Origin: Bacteroidia bacterium
GTDB lineage: Bacteria > Bacteroidota > Bacteroidia > Bacteroidales > Prolixibacteraceae
DNA: 17,789 nt
Direction: 5' to 3'
NCBI GenBank assembly: GCA_025358395.1
Contig: JANYJT010000070.1
Coordinates: 1 to 17,789, forward strand
Shown here: piece after piece, positions 15,913 through 17,789 of the stretch
How positions within the stretch are numbered: the first letter of the stretch is position 1
Layout: each line of letters begins with the position of its first letter
Program-made: the position numbers and the translations under genes
Notes under the pieces: generated by a model
Database searches by the model: none
What the model was told of the DNA's origin: nothing
The model's input: only the letters and a program-made list of their open reading frames with translations

Positions 15913-16262
15913 ATAGTTTCAATGAAACCAGACAATTGGTTAAAGGCAGAACCGAAGAAGTCAAGACTATCAACAACAGATTGGATAAAATCCGAACACG
16001 GATTCAGGATATTTATAACCAGCTGGAATCTCTGGGCGAGTCATTTGATGTTATAACCATCAAAGAAAAGTTTCTTGGCAATCCGGAATAAACGGATTTC
16101 CATTCCGCGGATGGATTTGGTGCTTGATATATTTGTGTTTGCAGGTTACACTGGATTGTCATTTTGTGAACTAGAAAAGATTAGTCAAACACATATTCAG
16201 AAAGGCATTGATGGAAAATCCATTTACTCTGCTCAGCACCGCCACCAGATTTTAAGCGCATT
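15913..16262 (+). pseudogene. Remnant of a Bacteroidota-type tyrosine integrase with frameshifts and internal deletions
   Basis: Three pieces of one tyrosine recombinase can be read. A short piece in frame from 15913 gives VSMKPDNW, like the end of an arm-binding domain. After a frame change near 15940, LVKGRTEEVKTINNRLDKIR and ESLGESFDVITIKEKFLGN follow (to the stop at 16089), which matches the start of the SAM-like core-binding domain. Then about 100 residues are missing, and the catalytic domain resumes in a third reading as MDLVLDIFVFAGYTGLSF with ELEKISQTHIQKGIDGKSI (16111 to about 16245), which includes the helix preceding the first catalytic arginine region. All later catalytic residues (HxxR, Tyr) are gone. 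The remnant abuts a relaxase fragment. Such integrases insert conjugative elements, often at tRNA genes, and tRNA-Lys lies 200 bases away. It cannot be functional. Confidence 0.8.
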
Positions 16263-17088
16263 GAGGATTCAAATACACGTGTTAAGAATAAAGGGTTTCA
16301 TATCTCTTTTAATCCAACAATGAATGATATGATCCGGTTGGGCGAAAAGGGAATCCGAACCGAGCTTGACAATCTGATGAAACAACTAGGATATGGAAAA
16401 CAACCGTACTTGGTCTATCGTCATGCAGACATTGACCGGGTGCATTTCCACATTGTTTCCACCATGATTGACAGACAGACAGGCAAAAAGAATAAAGACA
16501 ATTTTGAGAAAGAGAAAGTACAGAAGTTCATCAAAGAGCTGGAACAAACCTATCAGTTTAAAAATGATGAGCCAAAGGAAAAGATCAATCTGAAATTCAC
16601 GGCATATTGCAAGAATCTGAAACAAAACCTTGAAAGCCTTTTCACAGAGCTCAACCGGATGGATTTTATTACCAGTAAGCAAATGTATAACGATGCGCTG
16701 AAGCTGTTTCATATTGAGATTAAGGCGGCCAATAAAGGCTATCTAATATTTGTAACTGATGGAAGCGGAAATCCAATCAGGCATCCGGTCAAACTATCAG
16801 ACTTTCAAGAAAAGCCCAGATTTTATGAGTCGAAAGGGCAAGCTGGGAAAGTTAAACAAGATTCATTCAATAGACAATTTGGGAAATACTAAAGATTATT
16901 ATCAAAGGAATTCCCAATGTTTGGTTGATTTGCTTCGGTTGATTCCAAATTATTCAGATAGAAATAGTTTCAGGAAGGAAAAGCGATTTACTAGGAAAAG
17001 GATTAAGGGACAACTAAAATTCAAGCAAAATTGGGGTTTATTTCGTGCAGGAAATCTAGTCATAAATAATGCTATTCAAATTTATTAA
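16242..17088 (+). pseudogene. Truncated relaxase (mobilisation nuclease) remnant, frameshifted near its end
   Basis: From about 16242 the frame reads PPDFKRIEDSNTRVKNKG, then FHISFNPTMNDM and GYGKQPYLVYRHADIDRVHF before HIVSTMIDRQTGKK, a relaxase of the MobA/VirD2-like families of Bacteroidota mobile elements. The metal-binding pattern HxDxxxxHxH is intact (H35, D37, H42 and H44, counted from the ATG at 16320). The N-terminus that carries the nicking tyrosine is missing, replaced by integrase sequence. The frame stops at 16892. A second frame (+1) then continues with SQCLVDLLRLIPNYSDRN and a basic tail RKEKRFTRKRIKG up to 17088, like the C-termini of these proteins, so a frameshift near 16880-16905 is likely. 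The 190-residue open frame from 16320 might still be translated but should not nick DNA. Remnant of a lost conjugative or mobilisable element. Confidence 0.78.
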
Positions 17089-17124
17089 CTAATAATTCAA
17101 ATTTGTGTCAATTTTAAAAATAAT

Positions 17125-17159
17125 AAAAGCCTTGTAATCAGAAGATTGCAAGGCTTTTT
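17125..17159. terminator. Strong bidirectional rho-independent terminator
   Basis: A 15-base stem (17125-17139 with 17144-17158, one T-G wobble) encloses the tetraloop AGAA. It has an A run on the left and a T run on the right, so it can work on both strands. It closes the relaxase remnant (plus) and the barrel-protein remnant (minus), which converge here. Confidence 0.85.
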
Positions 17160-17197
17160 AATAAGTGTAAAATGTTGTCTGGTGAAATTCTTCCGGA

Positions 17198-17629
17198 TTA
17201 ATGAATAGCCAATCCAACTGTTGAAACGCCGGTTGACAAGTCAAGGAACAATCCAACGCGGTTACTAAGGTGATATTCAGTTCCAATGTGCAAGTCAAGA
17301 AATAATGGATTTCCATTATTTTTGTAATTTTTATCTTCATATCCATTGTCCCATGACCTATTTAAGATAGCAAAACCCAATGAACCAGCCAGATAAAAAT
17401 CCCATTTTGAATTGGCATTTAAGATCTGATCAAAGTAGTAGGTGCCTTTAAGCCCGATTGGGATAATTGATTCATGATAGTAGTAATTACTATATCTGTT
17501 ACTGTAATTTGAAAAACTTATGAACGGGGCTAATGTGAAACTTGGGGCAACATTAAACTCATAATTAATATTAAAGACTGGCATAGTATGCCCAACGTAA
17601 CCGTAATAACCATAATTTCCACCAATCCC
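17198..17629 (-). pseudogene. 5'-truncated outer-membrane beta-barrel protein
   Basis: The C-terminal part of a Bacteroidota outer-membrane porin-like barrel. Strands with alternating hydrophobic and polar residues and turn glycines run through FNINYEFNVAPSFTLAPFIS, IIPIGLKGTYYFDQ, WDFYLAGSLGFAIL, LFLDLHIGTEYHLS and RVGLFLDLSTGVSTVGLAIH. An ATG at 17584 gives 128 residues, but barrel-like sequence continues in frame upstream of it (NLGLGIGGNYGYYGYVGHT) until a stop near 17630, with no start codon and no signal peptide. The gene has therefore lost its 5' end; the final aromatic residue usual for barrels is also missing. A short functional protein from the ATG at 17584 cannot be excluded but would lack export. 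Function unknown. Confidence 0.65.
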
Positions 17630-17656
17630 TAACCCTAAGTTTTATAATCTATTTTG

Positions 17657-17684
17657 CTCCGGAATGTATTACACAATTCCGGAG
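17657..17684. repeat. 9-bp inverted repeat between the barrel remnant and the OmpA-family gene
   Basis: CTCCGGAAT (17657-17665) and ATTCCGGAG (17676-17684) are perfect complements with a 10-base spacer. It lies 30 bases past the OmpA-family stop codon in the direction of transcription, but no T-run follows. It may be a weak terminator or a mark of the rearrangement that truncated the neighbouring barrel gene. Confidence 0.5.
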
Positions 17685-17714
17685 AAGAGTTACATAATTC
17701 ACACTTTTTAGACG

Positions 17715-17789
17715 TTATTGATCCAACAGTTTATTCAGTTCTTTCAGATCGGGAGATAATATAACTTCTGTCCTGCGATTTCCAGCACG
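17715..17789 (-). CDS. C-terminus of an OmpA-family (peptidoglycan-binding) protein, cut by the window edge
   Basis: The last 24 codons of a minus-strand frame read RAGNRRTEVILSPDLKELNK followed by LLDQ and TAA. NRRTEVIL matches the final strand of the OmpA C-terminal domain (consensus NRRVEI), which binds peptidoglycan from the outer membrane. In Bacteroidota many such proteins end with a similar short helical tail. Only the end is visible, so the N-terminal part (barrel, PD40 propeller or lipoprotein) is unknown. The codons and the stop are unambiguous. Confidence 0.7.
   Translation of the reverse strand, partial: RAGNRRTEVILSPDLKELNKLLDQ

Noticed and set aside
16075..16323. 82-codon plus-strand frame as a gene of its own
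   Set aside because: Its first part is an integrase catalytic-domain fragment and its end is relaxase sequence read in the wrong frame, so it is a by-product of the deletion junction.
16386..16712. 108-codon minus-strand frame opposite the relaxase remnant
   Set aside because: Antisense shadow of conserved relaxase sequence.
15705..17789. Second copy of the tRNA-Lys 3' end as an attachment site of the degraded element
   Set aside because: Looked for a repeat of the last 15-20 tRNA bases downstream and saw none within the window.

Overview
The window looks like a chromosomal segment of a Bacteroidota bacterium, probably Cytophagales-like. The evidence is a low-to-moderate GC content, start codons without recognisable Shine-Dalgarno sequences, promoters of the Bacteroidota TTG-N(19-20)-TAnnTTTG type, a fused alpha/beta 2-oxoacid dehydrogenase E1, and a Bacteroidota-style integrase and relaxase. 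The exact genus cannot be read from the sequence.

Left part (1-6438, all minus strand). A fused E1 of a 2-oxoacid dehydrogenase complex (cut by the window edge) lies directly behind its E2 acyltransferase with a 1-base gap. Upstream come a membrane-anchored class C beta-lactamase-like serine hydrolase and the overlapping pair pyrK-pyrD (the NAD-linked class 1B dihydroorotate dehydrogenase). Middle part (6634-13781, minus strand). A small XRE-type regulator has a readable promoter and a candidate operator, followed upstream by a 460-base non-coding stretch with repeats. Beyond it is a tight four-gene run transcribed in the order secreted alpha/beta esterase, zinc-ribbon NUDIX hydrolase, Xaa-Pro aminopeptidase and a 968-residue exported protein (zincin protease domain, propeller-like middle, probable outer-membrane barrel). 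A LysE-family exporter (plus strand) converges on an SDR oxidoreductase (minus strand).

Right part (15408-17789). A tRNA-Lys(TTT) has a clear promoter, a leader hairpin, a trailing palindrome and a strong terminator. Just downstream is a decayed mobile element: pieces of a tyrosine integrase with internal deletions, joined to a relaxase that lacks its N-terminus and is probably frameshifted near its end. A strong bidirectional terminator separates it from a 5'-truncated outer-membrane beta-barrel pseudogene. The window ends in the C-terminus of an OmpA-family protein.

Most of the window is ordinary housekeeping content. I found no clearly new multi-gene system. The places most worth a second look are the integrase/relaxase wreck beside tRNA-Lys, the 968-residue protease/propeller/barrel protein, and the repeat-bearing control region of the XRE regulator.
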